From RGIG2206 sp045540915 (GTDB taxonomy: Bacteria > Bacillota > Clostridia > Oscillospirales > Acutalibacteraceae): DNA of 25,553 bases. This document shows positions 1 to 8,615 of the stretch, piece by piece. The notes below the pieces were generated by a model. That model ran no database searches. It was not told the DNA's origin and saw only the letters and a program-made list of their open reading frames with translations. A program made the translations under genes and the position numbers. Location of the stretch: positions 1 through 25,553 of the forward strand of contig JAZQID010000018.1 of NCBI GenBank assembly GCA_045540915.1, written 5' to 3'. Positions within the stretch are counted from its first letter, which is position 1. The number at the start of each line of letters is the position of its first letter.

Positions 1-20
1 TATAAAGCCTTGTATTCCAT
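1..20 (-). CDS. Start of a gene running off the left edge (6 codons visible)
   Basis: An ATG (plus-strand cat at 18-20) reads MEYKAL before the window ends. It is preceded on the minus strand by a purine-rich GAAGGGGG ribosome-binding site about 8-9 nt upstream and by a promoter at 51-80. It follows the terminator of the sugar-uptake operon, so it is a separate transcription unit on the same strand. Too little is visible to name a product. Confidence 0.4.
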
Positions 21-50
21 AAAGAGTTCCCCCTTCAAAAAACTGCACTA

Positions 51-80
51 ATTATATCATATCCATAATGATGTAGTAAA
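51..80 (-). promoter_or_regulatory. Sigma-A promoter for the gene starting at 20
   Basis: Read on the minus strand, there is a perfect -10 TATAAT (51-56) with an extended-10 TGA directly before it (57-59). A weaker -35, TTTACT (75-80), lies 18 nt upstream. It sits between the terminator at 103-141 and the ATG at 20, which fits a new transcription unit. Confidence 0.5.
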
Positions 81-102
81 GGGGAATTTGCGAATTTCAG
101 AC

Positions 103-141
103 AAAAAAAATGATGCCAATGTAAATTGACATCATTTTTTA
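103..141 (-). terminator. Intrinsic terminator of the sugar-uptake operon
   Basis: Inverted repeat of about 14 bp, AAAAATGATG paired with CATCATTTTT, enclosing a short AT-rich loop. Read on the minus strand the stem is followed by a run of Ts. It lies about 12 nt after the stop of the last permease gene. Confidence 0.85.
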
Positions 142-152
142 TTCGTTTAGTT

Positions 153-1094
153 TTATCCGACGATTCCGGTACGCTCGATCGACTGTACGAAGTAGCGCTG
201 CAGCACCATATACATTATCAGCAGCGGTGCTATGTAAAGCAGTGAGCCTGCAAGCAGCTTCGGAGTGGCATCGGACAGGGTCAGATCCTTTGTAAGTGAC
301 TGGAGAATGTCCAGAGACTTTGCGATCGTAATCTTGTCAGAGATAAAGGTGCTGGTATAGAACATATCGTTCCAGTACCAAACTATCGAGAACAGGAATA
401 CGGTCAGATAGGATCCGCCCGCGTTGGGGACCATAATGCTTGTAAAGGTCTTGAAGTAGTTCGCGCCGTCAACGACCGCCGCTTCTTCAATTTCATAAGG
501 AATGTTAAGGAAGAAGTTACGGAAGATGTAGACGTAAAGACCTGAACGAAGTCCCGTTGCCGTAATCGCTGACAGCCAGAATATAAACCAGCTGTCGATG
601 AGATTTACGGTGAGGAAGGAAGGCATCGAGATATGGAACACGTGCTCAAGTATGGGCGAGATGATCGGAATAGAGAAGTTCTTATACTGGAAGTAAAGCG
701 GAATTGTAATTGCCTGAGCAGGTACAATAAGGGTCATCAGAACAAGTGTGAACCAAAATCCGCTTGAACGGAACTTAAATCTCGCCAAGCCGTATCCAAC
801 CATTGAGCATGAGATCATCTGCAACAGGGTTGCAACCAGAGACATGATCAAGGTGCTCGTCAAACTCGACACGTATTTCATTTCTTCAAACGCATAGCTG
901 AAATGCTCTGCGGTGAAATGCTTCGGAATCCACACAACACTCGGGTCGATTACGTCAGCAGAGGTTCTTACGGCCATCGAAAGCATATAGAGTATCGGAT
1001 AGATCAGTACGTAAGAAAGGCCGATCAAAATGAAGAATCTCAGAATCTTCCAAATCAGTGTTCCGATTTCCGACGCAAGAATTCGTTTGTTCAT
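153..1094 (-). CDS. Carbohydrate ABC transporter permease, MalG type (second pair)
   Basis: Inner-membrane permease subunit of a CUT1-type sugar importer, 313 residues, the usual family length. About six hydrophobic segments are visible, including residues 18-40, 77-100, 112-130, 160-180, 222-242 and 279-298. The EAA loop that docks the ATPase is clear at 203-218 (EEAAVVDGANYFKTF, with the P of IMVP at 223). The start ATG at 1094 has AAAGGAG about 8 nt upstream. It is the last gene of the operon, 19 nt after its MalF-type partner. Unlike most MalG proteins, it has a long segment between helices 3 and 4 (about 130-180). The substrate is unknown, although the operon partners suggest an oligosaccharide. 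Confidence 0.9.
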   Translation of the reverse strand: MNKRILASEIGTLIWKILRFFILIGLSYVLIYPILYMLSMAVRTSADVIDPSVVWIPKHFTAEHFSYAFEEMKYVSSLTSTLIMSLVATLLQMISCSMVGYGLARFKFRSSGFWFTLVLMTLIVPAQAITIPLYFQYKNFSIPIISPILEHVFHISMPSFLTVNLIDSWFIFWLSAITATGLRSGLYVYIFRNFFLNIPYEIEEAAVVDGANYFKTFTSIMVPNAGGSYLTVFLFSIVWYWNDMFYTSTFISDKITIAKSLDILQSLTKDLTLSDATPKLLAGSLLYIAPLLIMYMVLQRYFVQSIERTGIVG

Positions 1095-1113
1095 TCAGAA
1101 TACAGCTCCTTTC

Positions 1114-2046
1114 TTACCTTGCTTGACGGTTCGATAACCGTGTCATAATGCTTGCCGCCAGGAATATAAGTCCCACAATTGCAAGCAATATGATAAAGAA
1201 TATCCACGACTCCAGACAGGCGACCGAGTACTTCAGACTATCGAAGGCGGTTGACTCGATCTTTTCCATAAGCTTGTTGCTCGGATCGGTAATAGAGTCG
1301 ATGATAGTGTAAATGAGGTTAACCAGAATGATGGGGGTAACGTTCGGGAAGGTAACCTTCCAGAAGGATTCCCAACCGGTAGCACCCTCGATCTTAGCAG
1401 CCTCGTACAACTGAGGAGATACGCTCTGCAACGCGGCTATAAAGAGTAGGATCTGAACGCCGCACTTCCACAGGGTATCAAAGGTACGGTTGACGATGTT
1501 CGTGAAGATGTTGATGATATTATCCGGCAGGTTCATACCGACAAGGATCTTCTCGAGTCCGGCAGCCTTAAAGATGGTTGAAGATGCTTCGGTCTCGACC
1601 TGTTCGATAAAGGTGTCGCCCTGAACAAACTTAATGACGATACCCGATGTTACTACGACCGGCATGAAGAATACGGCACGGGCGAACATTCTTCCCTTGA
1701 AGTTCTGGTTAAGGATAACAGAAATGAACAAGGAGAAAACGATAATAACAGGGGTATTGTACAGCATTTCAAACAAAGTATCTCTAAGCGAATCCCAATA
1801 ATCGATATTATCAAAGATCTCAACATAGTTCTTAAGTCCGACCCAGTCCATACTCATTGCGCCGCCCTTGATGGGCTTAACCTCAAGGAAGGTGTAATAG
1901 AGCGAAAGGGCAAGCGGCTGTAAATAGAAGCAAAGGAAGCCGATAATGAAGGGGGCCGTAAACAAAAGACCTGTACGGCGGCGGCGCTGAATCTCAGTCA
2001 GCTGTTTCTTCGGTTTATTGCGTTTAACCGCAGTCAACTCTGACAT
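1114..2046 (-). CDS. Carbohydrate ABC transporter permease, MalF type (second pair)
   Basis: Membrane permease that should form a heterodimer with the product of the gene just downstream (153-1094). It has 310 residues: a basic N-terminus (RRRR at 21-24), a first helix at 27-50, further helices at about 98-112, 122-142, 194-206, 238-252 and 279-300, and the ATPase-docking EAA loop at 215-230 (YEAAKIEGATGWESFW). Its ATG overlaps the TAA of the DUF5696 gene by one base (TAATG), and GGGGAGGTGG lies just upstream inside that gene's end, so translation is probably coupled. The segment between helices 3 and 4 (about 144-190) is longer than in a minimal MalF-type subunit. No ATPase gene is present nearby. 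Confidence 0.9.
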   Translation of the reverse strand: MSELTAVKRNKPKKQLTEIQRRRRTGLLFTAPFIIGFLCFYLQPLALSLYYTFLEVKPIKGGAMSMDWVGLKNYVEIFDNIDYWDSLRDTLFEMLYNTPVIIVFSLFISVILNQNFKGRMFARAVFFMPVVVTSGIVIKFVQGDTFIEQVETEASSTIFKAAGLEKILVGMNLPDNIINIFTNIVNRTFDTLWKCGVQILLFIAALQSVSPQLYEAAKIEGATGWESFWKVTFPNVTPIILVNLIYTIIDSITDPSNKLMEKIESTAFDSLKYSVACLESWIFFIILLAIVGLIFLAASIMTRLSNRQAR

Positions 2047-4418
2047 TATTCTGCCACCTCCCCTTCAGGCTGGCTGTTTGCGGAAGCCTTAGCATCCGCA
2101 AACGCCTTTGCTGTTGATGTTGCATATCCCTCAGCAGGAACCTTGATGCCGTAGCAATCATATTCCTCTGACGAATAGTTTACAAGCACGACAAGGTCAT
2201 CGCCATAAGTAGTGGCACGAACCTTATCGGTAATGATCTCGTGATCGGTGATGTAATCATCACAGTAGCCGTTCAATACGGAGGAAAGGGTCTTGTAGTT
2301 GGAGATCGCAGAGTCCTTCCAGGTGTTGAACTGGCTGGAGTAGATATAGTTGAAGTTGGTGTTCAGGAACACTGAGTTCTCAGCCTCAGTAAAGATATAG
2401 TAGGGAGCAGAACCTGTCTCCAACTGACGAAGCATCTGAAGTGTCGGAGACGAATTCAGATTGTGAGCAGACTCGGTGTAGTTGATAAGACCGTGAAGCG
2501 CAATCTGGAGGAAGGGAATCTCGGCCATACTCATCTCATATCCGCTGTCGTACATAGGAGGTGCAATAACGGTATCAACATAAGGAAGTGTATAGCCGTT
2601 ACCGCCGTCAACAGTAACCTTTCCTACATTCTTCTCAAGACCTGCAACTGCATCAAGAATATAGTCGCGGGTGTTCTGAGCATCGTTGAAACGCTCGCCA
2701 ATGTAGAAGTCGGAATAGTTGTTGTTACCCAGCGAGCCGACCGAGATACCATCAAGGCCAAGTTCCTTGTAGTCGCCGATGAAACTGTCTATCTGCTTGG
2801 AAATATAGCTTCCGCGGCAACGGTAGAAGATATTCTTCTCATCAAAGGTACCGATGTTGGGCTTGAAGATGGGCTGCTGTGCGACCGAGCTGACAAGATC
2901 ACGGACAACGATCTTGCTGAAGGACCAACCTGACTTCTGCTCATAGATGTTGATCAATTCAAAGTCGGCAGTTAGGTTGCCGCCGAGCGAAGTAACGGTC
3001 TTGTTCAGGTTAAGCAGGTCGTCCTTACCGCCAAGCTTAGCTTCAATCTTTGCATCGGTCATTGCGGTAGACTCAAGGCCACCCTTATGCCAGCCCTTCA
3101 GGCGAACGTTGATGTTTTCAACATCGGCATCAGACAGTTCCTTGACCATCTTTTCGGTATCGGCAAAGGTAGTGATCGGCTTGGTGACATCGGTAATGAA
3201 ACCGTACACCGACTCGGTCTTGTTGATCGCGCCTATGACGTCCATATAGAAGTTGAGATTTTCGTTGATCTCTGCACCGGCGCCCTTGCCGATGAGATAA
3301 TCGCGATAGCACTCAGCCATTCCGACATAATCGGAGTCTTCACCCTGAAGTGAATAATACTGAACCTTAGCAAGCTCGGTATTGGCGTAGCGGTAGGTCG
3401 AACGGCGACTGCTTCTCTGAAGGTGGCTGGCCTTACCGCTGGAATATGTGTCAGATTTATTGACAATAAACTCAGCGTATGTAGAGGTGAAGGGGAAGGC
3501 TTCGCGAGAGCTTACCGCCTTGACCTGAGAGATGGCATCGCCGCTATCGATAACAGCGAACATCGCGGTCGAATCCGACTTAACGCCGAAGACAGGAAGA
3601 GTGGTTGCTTCGGTGTTGTTCAGGGTGATAGAGGTATTGGTACGGGCGATGGTAGTATCGTAACCGTAGACGTAGGTCTCGTAATACTTGACCGTACCGT
3701 CACGTGACGCATAGTCATTCGCAACGAGGGTGCCGCTTCCGTCGGGTATAAGCATATATCCCTCGGTACCGTAGTCGGCACCTGCAAAGTAAGGCAGAAC
3801 CGCAACACTCATAACAAGGCTTGTGCACTTTTTGTCAGCCTTGATATTCTTGATCTCTACTCCGGCTTCGAAGTGATCATCAGCAACGGTGAACACAAAG
3901 GGAACGCTGAAGCCCTGTCCCTTTTTCATATCATCGAACTCGTAGGTGATGCGTATTCCGTTCTTGATATTCTCGAGCTTGTAGTTGCCCGCGATATAGG
4001 CGTCTCCGGTGTAAACGCGCTGTATAGTACCGGTCTTATCCAGATAGCTTACCGTTCCAAGCGAAACAGCGCGGATCAGCTCGTTATCCTTAAGCTGAGA
4101 AGCCTTGGAGGATACGGAATATTGAACTACGCCTGTCTTAAGATCCTTAACAGCGAGAACTACGCCGACACCCTTATACTCACGCATATACAATTCCATA
4201 CCCTTGGACTTTGCAACGCTCTTAAAATCGGTGAGGTCGGTGTAGAGGGGCTGTGCAGCCTCGTTGACACCCTCGGAGTTCTCATCGTTGACAAAGCCGG
4301 TTTCAGGCAACTCGCCTGCATCAACATTGTCAGCGAATGCAACGGGGGCAGCGGAGGCGATCAGGACAGTCAAGAGGACCATTACGGTCATAAGCGCATA
4401 TATTACTCTTTTTTTCAT
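2046..4418 (-). CDS. Secreted DUF5696-family protein, probable glycoside-hydrolase-like fold
   Basis: 790 residues. The signal peptide is residues 1-29 (KKR, hydrophobic core, VAFA then DN). The sequence matches my recollection of DUF5696, a family often found beside sugar ABC permeases; no function is established. A beta-rich N-terminal part (about 60-350) contains YMLIPDGSG (221-229). The middle (about 390-660) alternates strands and helices in a TIM-barrel-like way, with LGLDGISVGSLG at 553-564. The C-terminal part ends with a small beta-domain (TTYGDDLVVLVNYS, 736-749). This order, with an Asp in a strand-end LDG motif (D556), resembles retaining glycoside hydrolases of the GH31/GH36/GH101 kind; that is inference, and no catalytic pair is proven. 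No lipobox or C-terminal anchor is seen. The start is ATG 4418 with GGGGAGGGG upstream. It is translationally coupled to the permease gene after it. Confidence 0.75.
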   Translation of the reverse strand: MKKRVIYALMTVMVLLTVLIASAAPVAFADNVDAGELPETGFVNDENSEGVNEAAQPLYTDLTDFKSVAKSKGMELYMREYKGVGVVLAVKDLKTGVVQYSVSSKASQLKDNELIRAVSLGTVSYLDKTGTIQRVYTGDAYIAGNYKLENIKNGIRITYEFDDMKKGQGFSVPFVFTVADDHFEAGVEIKNIKADKKCTSLVMSVAVLPYFAGADYGTEGYMLIPDGSGTLVANDYASRDGTVKYYETYVYGYDTTIARTNTSITLNNTEATTLPVFGVKSDSTAMFAVIDSGDAISQVKAVSSREAFPFTSTYAEFIVNKSDTYSSGKASHLQRSSRRSTYRYANTELAKVQYYSLQGEDSDYVGMAECYRDYLIGKGAGAEINENLNFYMDVIGAINKTESVYGFITDVTKPITTFADTEKMVKELSDADVENINVRLKGWHKGGLESTAMTDAKIEAKLGGKDDLLNLNKTVTSLGGNLTADFELINIYEQKSGWSFSKIVVRDLVSSVAQQPIFKPNIGTFDEKNIFYRCRGSYISKQIDSFIGDYKELGLDGISVGSLGNNNYSDFYIGERFNDAQNTRDYILDAVAGLEKNVGKVTVDGGNGYTLPYVDTVIAPPMYDSGYEMSMAEIPFLQIALHGLINYTESAHNLNSSPTLQMLRQLETGSAPYYIFTEAENSVFLNTNFNYIYSSQFNTWKDSAISNYKTLSSVLNGYCDDYITDHEIITDKVRATTYGDDLVVLVNYSSEEYDCYGIKVPAEGYATSTAKAFADAKASANSQPEGEVAE

Positions 4419-4434
4419 AATTCTCCCCTCCCCG

Positions 4435-5136
4435 CTAAATCCTTAGGATAAGTTCGTCATAGACAGACTTAACAAACGACCATATCTCCATAAACAAGCT
4501 TCCGATAAGGACGCCCAGCATCATCAGTACCAAAACTCCGAAGAGGGTCAAGATCATTGACCAAATGCTCTTCAGGAAAGAGTACTGATGAATGGTCGTA
4601 TTGGCGATAAACATCAGCAATACCATCCAGACGAAAACTATGCTTGTGATAATAGTAAGGAAGGTTCCCTCATCACTTGTCAAAACGTTGGAAACAAGGG
4701 CAAGGGGTATGATCGTAATAACGTGCGGCATAACGCAGTAGCAATTGCTGACCAATATCTCGTGGAACCAGCCTTCTCCGTCCATCAGTGTACAGATAGC
4801 CCAGTTGGAGATGCACCACAGGAGAATGATCATAGCTGTGCTCATAAACTGATCTATCGCATTGAGACCCTCAACGCTGTTTTTGTTAAAAACGAAACCT
4901 TTTTCAAGATAATCGAAGATGGAACTGAAGAACCACAAGGCCAAGACGATGATACCGAGCAGGACTGAGCCTCTCTTTTCGTACTTGATCTCGGTAAATG
5001 CCTGGATGGGATGTGTCAAAACTCGGAAGGGCCATATAACCTTTTTCCAGTCGATCTTCTTAGGGGAAAAACTCTTAAAATCCATCTCATCCTTGCACTT
5101 TTTTCCGTACTTTATAATTCTGGCAATAGATCCCAT
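4435..5136 (-). CDS. Yip1-family integral membrane protein
   Basis: 233 residues. A charged cytoplasmic N-terminus includes FRVLTHPIQAFTEIKYEKRG (37-56), the typical lead-in of bacterial Yip1-domain proteins. About five membrane helices follow, at roughly 57-74, 98-116, 131-151, 158-178 and 191-215. A conserved-looking turn, MDGEGWFHEILVSNCYCVMP (118-137), lies between helices 2 and 3. The start is ATG 5136 with AAGGAGGGG upstream. It lies 13 nt after the propeller/TPR gene and 16 nt before the DUF5696 gene, so all three are one unit. Its role is unknown. A scaffold or partner for the secreted and anchored proteins next to it is a reasonable guess. Family assignment is from motif shape, not a search. 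Confidence 0.75.
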   Translation of the reverse strand: MGSIARIIKYGKKCKDEMDFKSFSPKKIDWKKVIWPFRVLTHPIQAFTEIKYEKRGSVLLGIIVLALWFFSSIFDYLEKGFVFNKNSVEGLNAIDQFMSTAMIILLWCISNWAICTLMDGEGWFHEILVSNCYCVMPHVITIIPLALVSNVLTSDEGTFLTIITSIVFVWMVLLMFIANTTIHQYSFLKSIWSMILTLFGVLVLMMLGVLIGSLFMEIWSFVKSVYDELILRI

Positions 5137-5149
5137 AGTTCTCCCCTCC

Positions 5150-6724
5150 TTAACTAAATTTCATATTAGTCTTCTGTGCTCTTACACCCAGCAGGTGCTG
5201 GATCCACTTGAACAGAAGGACGGCGGCGACCAATATCGCCGCCGCTAACGGCACGATCCAATAGAAGTTGGCTCTCAGGAACTCGGTTCTGTACTCCATA
5301 TAGGCAGTTGAATAGGATGTACGGTCCTGACCCTCTTCAAGCCAGTACAGTGCCTCCTCGTACTCCTCCTTCTCCAACAAGGATTTACCGATAGCAGCAT
5401 ATCCTCGTGCGAAGTTGGCGTCGTACTTGATAACCTCGCGCCAATAGGGCTCACCCTCAACATACCATCCGTTAAGATAGTAACTGTTGGCCTCCTGAAG
5501 CATCTTGATGTAATAGGTCGGTGAATAGGAAATTACGGCTCCGACCTTGTTGTCAAGAATGATATAATCTTCACCCAACTTATCGACCGATACCGGAACG
5601 AAGGTAGCTCCGTTCTGGGTATTACCCGAACCGTCGGTCTTATAACCGAAGACGGTCAACAGAGTGCAGGTCTCATCGTAAAGATAGATTCTGCCGCGCT
5701 CTGCATCGAGACAGGCCATTACGCCGTCATCATCAACGTGAATGTCGATCATACGGGTATCGGTGGAAGCTGACACCGTTTCTCTCTCACCGAAGACAAC
5801 CTTTACCAATGAGTTGGCATCGCCGGTAAGAACGTTGTTGCCCGAAGCGTTGAGCTTTCGTACACGGAGATTCTTGTCCATATCGGCAGAGGAAGTAGTG
5901 GTGTAGATAAAGCCTTCCTTAATGAACATTCCCGATATTTCGGTAGGGACAAGGTTTTCTGTGCCCTTAGTTGCCTCACGGGAAAACAGTTTCTTCCAGG
6001 TCTGAGAAATTGAGTTTTGCCAAGTAAGTACAACCTTGTTAGCGCCGTAATAGTTTTTGAAGGCACCGTCGGAGTACTGCATAACGACCAGACCGTCGGT
6101 ACACGCATTTACGTGAACATAAAGAAATCCTGAATCATCAAGCACGACCGAGCTGGGCTTGAAGTCGTCAAGCGGAATAACAGCATCGGTAGGATTTTTG
6201 AAGACCTTAGCAAGCTTTCCGTCAGCAGTACCGCTGAGAATGTAGCATTCCTTTGCAGGCTTGCCGTTTTTATCAAGTTCGGATCCGCCGGTGCAGACGA
6301 ATATCTCGTCAGCTCCGAGCTCCTCACTATACTTAAGGTAGACACTCTGGGGAGCAATGAAATCATACTGAGTGCCGTCCTCAGCCTTGAAGTTGGTGTA
6401 GACGTCGAGCAACTTGTAGTTCTTATCGAGCTGCAGGATACGGTTGTTGCCGGTGTCTGCGATCCAGAGGGTCTGAACACCGTCTTTGTCGGTGTAGACG
6501 GTCATATCCTCGGGCTCGACAAGGGCCTTATCAAGTCCCATATCCTTGAAGTCGATAGTCTTATTGGGAACATATCCCAAGGGTGCGGAAGTAGCACGGC
6601 CATAGGGGTCATAGTTGTAACCCTTATAGGGTGCCGACGAAATTGCAGACGCCGGCACGGCCAAAACCGAAATCAGCATTACCGCAACGGCAAGTATGCT
6701 GAGAATTCGTGCAACCTTTCTCAT
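5150..6724 (-). CDS. Membrane-anchored NHL-repeat beta-propeller/TPR protein
   Basis: 524 residues with a signal peptide at 1-27 (cleavage after PASA). A propeller-like region (about 60-400) includes a textbook NHL blade, LWIADTGNNRILQLD (86-100), and further blades such as SSVVLDDSGFLYVHV (191-205), MIDIHVDDDGVMACLDAERG (325-344) and YIILDNKVGAVISY (387-400). A TPR-like helical segment follows (about 404-466; GYAAIGKSLLEKEEYEEALY at 441-460). A single C-terminal helix (487-507) with a basic tail (KWIQHLLGVRAQK) comes last. The predicted topology is propeller and TPR outside, anchored by the C-terminal helix. The propeller could bind a glycan or organise the uptake complex; no function is known. 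The start is ATG 6724 with GGAGG upstream. A 34-nt gap separates it from the permease gene before it. Confidence 0.8.
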   Translation of the reverse strand: MRKVARILSILAVAVMLISVLAVPASAISSAPYKGYNYDPYGRATSAPLGYVPNKTIDFKDMGLDKALVEPEDMTVYTDKDGVQTLWIADTGNNRILQLDKNYKLLDVYTNFKAEDGTQYDFIAPQSVYLKYSEELGADEIFVCTGGSELDKNGKPAKECYILSGTADGKLAKVFKNPTDAVIPLDDFKPSSVVLDDSGFLYVHVNACTDGLVVMQYSDGAFKNYYGANKVVLTWQNSISQTWKKLFSREATKGTENLVPTEISGMFIKEGFIYTTTSSADMDKNLRVRKLNASGNNVLTGDANSLVKVVFGERETVSASTDTRMIDIHVDDDGVMACLDAERGRIYLYDETCTLLTVFGYKTDGSGNTQNGATFVPVSVDKLGEDYIILDNKVGAVISYSPTYYIKMLQEANSYYLNGWYVEGEPYWREVIKYDANFARGYAAIGKSLLEKEEYEEALYWLEEGQDRTSYSTAYMEYRTEFLRANFYWIVPLAAAILVAAVLLFKWIQHLLGVRAQKTNMKFS

Positions 6725-6758
6725 AATTATCCTCCATTCATCAAATTCAATATTAAGA

Positions 6759-7673
6759 CTATTTCAAGCCCGATGTAGACATCGTCTCCATAATGGAGCT
6801 CTGGCTGAAAATGAACAGTGCAATCGGAGGAAGCATCATGACAAACGATACTGCCGCGGCAGCTCCCTGACGGGAAACACCGCCTGCAATAATCTGACTC
6901 ATCGCGGTGGGCAACATCTTCATCGGCTCGTCATAGATGTATGTGGAACCGGTGGCATGCCACATCGACTGGAACTGGAATATCGCCAAAGTCAGCCACG
7001 CGGGCTTAACGTTCGGCATAGCGACCTTCCAGAAGATACGCCATTCACCCGCACCGTCTATTCTTGCGGCTTCCAGAACGGTATCGGGAATATTGGAGAT
7101 CATAAACTGGCGCATCAGGAAGAGTCCCAGCGTTCCCGAAAGTGCGGGAAGCAGAACCGCCCAGTAGGTGTTGATCATACCGAGGTTGGCGATGATAAGG
7201 TACTGCGGGATTCCGATAACCTCTCCACGGAACATCATAGCCCAGACGATGAGCTGATATATGACATCTCGGCCTCTGAATTTGTGCTTCGAAAGCGGGA
7301 AGGCACCCATAGCACCGATGATGATGTTCAACACAGTACCGAGGATCGCGATGAGAACACTGTTAAACAGGTAGCGTGAAAAAGGTACTCGAGAACCCGA
7401 GATCAGACGTACCATCGTGATAAAGCTGTCAAGAGTGGGGTTCTCAACATAAAAGCGCGGGGGGAAGATGAACAACTCGTTAAGGGGCTTAAATGCGGTG
7501 ATGACGACATAGTAGAGCGGCAGAATCATAAAGGCACCGCAAAGCAACAGGAAGACAAACATCGCAATGTTACCGCCGATAGAACGGTTGATCTTTTTCT
7601 TGTTTCCGCCGCGCATACGCAAAAACCTTTTGCTGTATGTTGCGTCGGGGTTAAGTTGTTTGTTATGAACCAT
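6759..7673 (-). CDS. Carbohydrate ABC transporter permease, MalG type (first pair)
   Basis: 304-residue inner-membrane permease of a CUT1-type sugar importer. It has a basic N-terminus, helices at about 37-60, 102-124, 137-160, 168-188, 222-235 and 269-290, and the EAA docking loop at 200-216 (LEAARIDGAGEWRIFWK). The start is ATG 7673, with AAGGGGAGG about 8 nt upstream. It lies 16 nt after its MalF-type partner (7690-8592) and immediately follows the binding-protein/permease block, which is the canonical order binding protein - MalF - MalG. It is only distantly similar by eye to the other MalG-type permease of the operon, so the second pair is not a recent tandem duplicate. Confidence 0.92.
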   Translation of the reverse strand: MVHNKQLNPDATYSKRFLRMRGGNKKKINRSIGGNIAMFVFLLLCGAFMILPLYYVVITAFKPLNELFIFPPRFYVENPTLDSFITMVRLISGSRVPFSRYLFNSVLIAILGTVLNIIIGAMGAFPLSKHKFRGRDVIYQLIVWAMMFRGEVIGIPQYLIIANLGMINTYWAVLLPALSGTLGLFLMRQFMISNIPDTVLEAARIDGAGEWRIFWKVAMPNVKPAWLTLAIFQFQSMWHATGSTYIYDEPMKMLPTAMSQIIAGGVSRQGAAAAVSFVMMLPPIALFIFSQSSIMETMSTSGLK

Positions 7674-7689
7674 GTTACGTCACCTCCCC

Positions 7690-8592
7690 TTAATCTGTAC
7701 TCCAGCGAGCAAGCACCTTATTGACCAGGAACCAATAAAGGATCATGATTACAAACATAAAGATAGCAACCGTGCTCGCGTAACCCATCTCAAATCGTAC
7801 GAAGGCGTAGTCGTCCATATGAAGCAAGAGGGTGTGGGTTGAATAGTCGGTACTCGGATTTCCCGTAAGGGCTGCGTTGACAGCACCGCAGGCAAAGGAG
7901 CCCGAAATGGTAAAGACCGCGCCGAGCAAAAGCTGCGGCTTCATCTGCGGAATAGTAACGTAGATAAGCTCCTGCCAACGATTCTTAATGCCGTCGATGG
8001 CACCCGCTTCGGCAAGCTCAGGGTTAAGACCCTGCAAGCCCGCAACGAAGGTAAGGAAGCCGGAACCTGTACTCTGCCACAGAATAACGACGATACAAAC
8101 CATCATCGTATAGTTTGTATTTGTCAGGAACTGAATAGGTGTGCTGATGAGTCCCGTTTCGATCAGCAGTGAATTGATAAGTCCGTAGGAGTCACCGCTG
8201 AATATGTACTGCCAGATGACGTAAACGCTTCCCGAAAGGGTCGGTGCGTAGAAGCACAGGGTCAGGAAGGAACGCCAACCGCGCTTGAACTCATTGATAC
8301 ACCACGCGATGACGAAACTGGCAAGGTATCCTGCCGGTCCGGTAATGACCGCGATGACGAGGGTGTTTTTAAATGAGATGCCGAAAACGTCGTCGTCAAG
8401 GAAGAGACGAACATAGTTGTCAATTCCGTTGAACTCAGGGAAGTTCAGCATATCAAAGTAGGTAAAGCTGAGCAGCATAGCTGCGAGCACGGGGATAAGC
8501 ATGAACACCACGAACAGCACACCCCAAGGAGCAAGCATCGAAAAACTAGCCCATCCGCTTGTTCCAAGCCTTTTATGTTTCTTGGCTACCAA
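7690..8592 (-). CDS. Carbohydrate ABC transporter permease, MalF type (first pair), TTG start
   Basis: A 300-residue permease partner of the MalG-type protein just downstream. Its helices are at about 18-42, 76-98, 110-132, 163-185, 222-240 and 269-292. The EAA loop is a variant, LAEAGAIDGIKNRW (about 193-206), with Gly where Ala is usual. I chose the TTG at 8590-8592. The only longer start, a GTG at 8601, lies inside the AAGGAG ribosome-binding site, whereas that same AAGGAG is a normal 8 nt from the TTG. The gene begins 23 nt after the stop of the binding-protein gene, so the two are co-transcribed. Its probable role is to form the sugar channel fed by the 999-residue binding protein. Confidence 0.88.
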   Translation of the reverse strand: MVAKKHKRLGTSGWASFSMLAPWGVLFVVFMLIPVLAAMLLSFTYFDMLNFPEFNGIDNYVRLFLDDDVFGISFKNTLVIAVITGPAGYLASFVIAWCINEFKRGWRSFLTLCFYAPTLSGSVYVIWQYIFSGDSYGLINSLLIETGLISTPIQFLTNTNYTMMVCIVVILWQSTGSGFLTFVAGLQGLNPELAEAGAIDGIKNRWQELIYVTIPQMKPQLLLGAVFTISGSFACGAVNAALTGNPSTDYSTHTLLLHMDDYAFVRFEMGYASTVAIFMFVIMILYWFLVNKVLARWSTD

Positions 8593-8615
8593 TTGTTTCA
8601 CTCCTTACTCACAGT

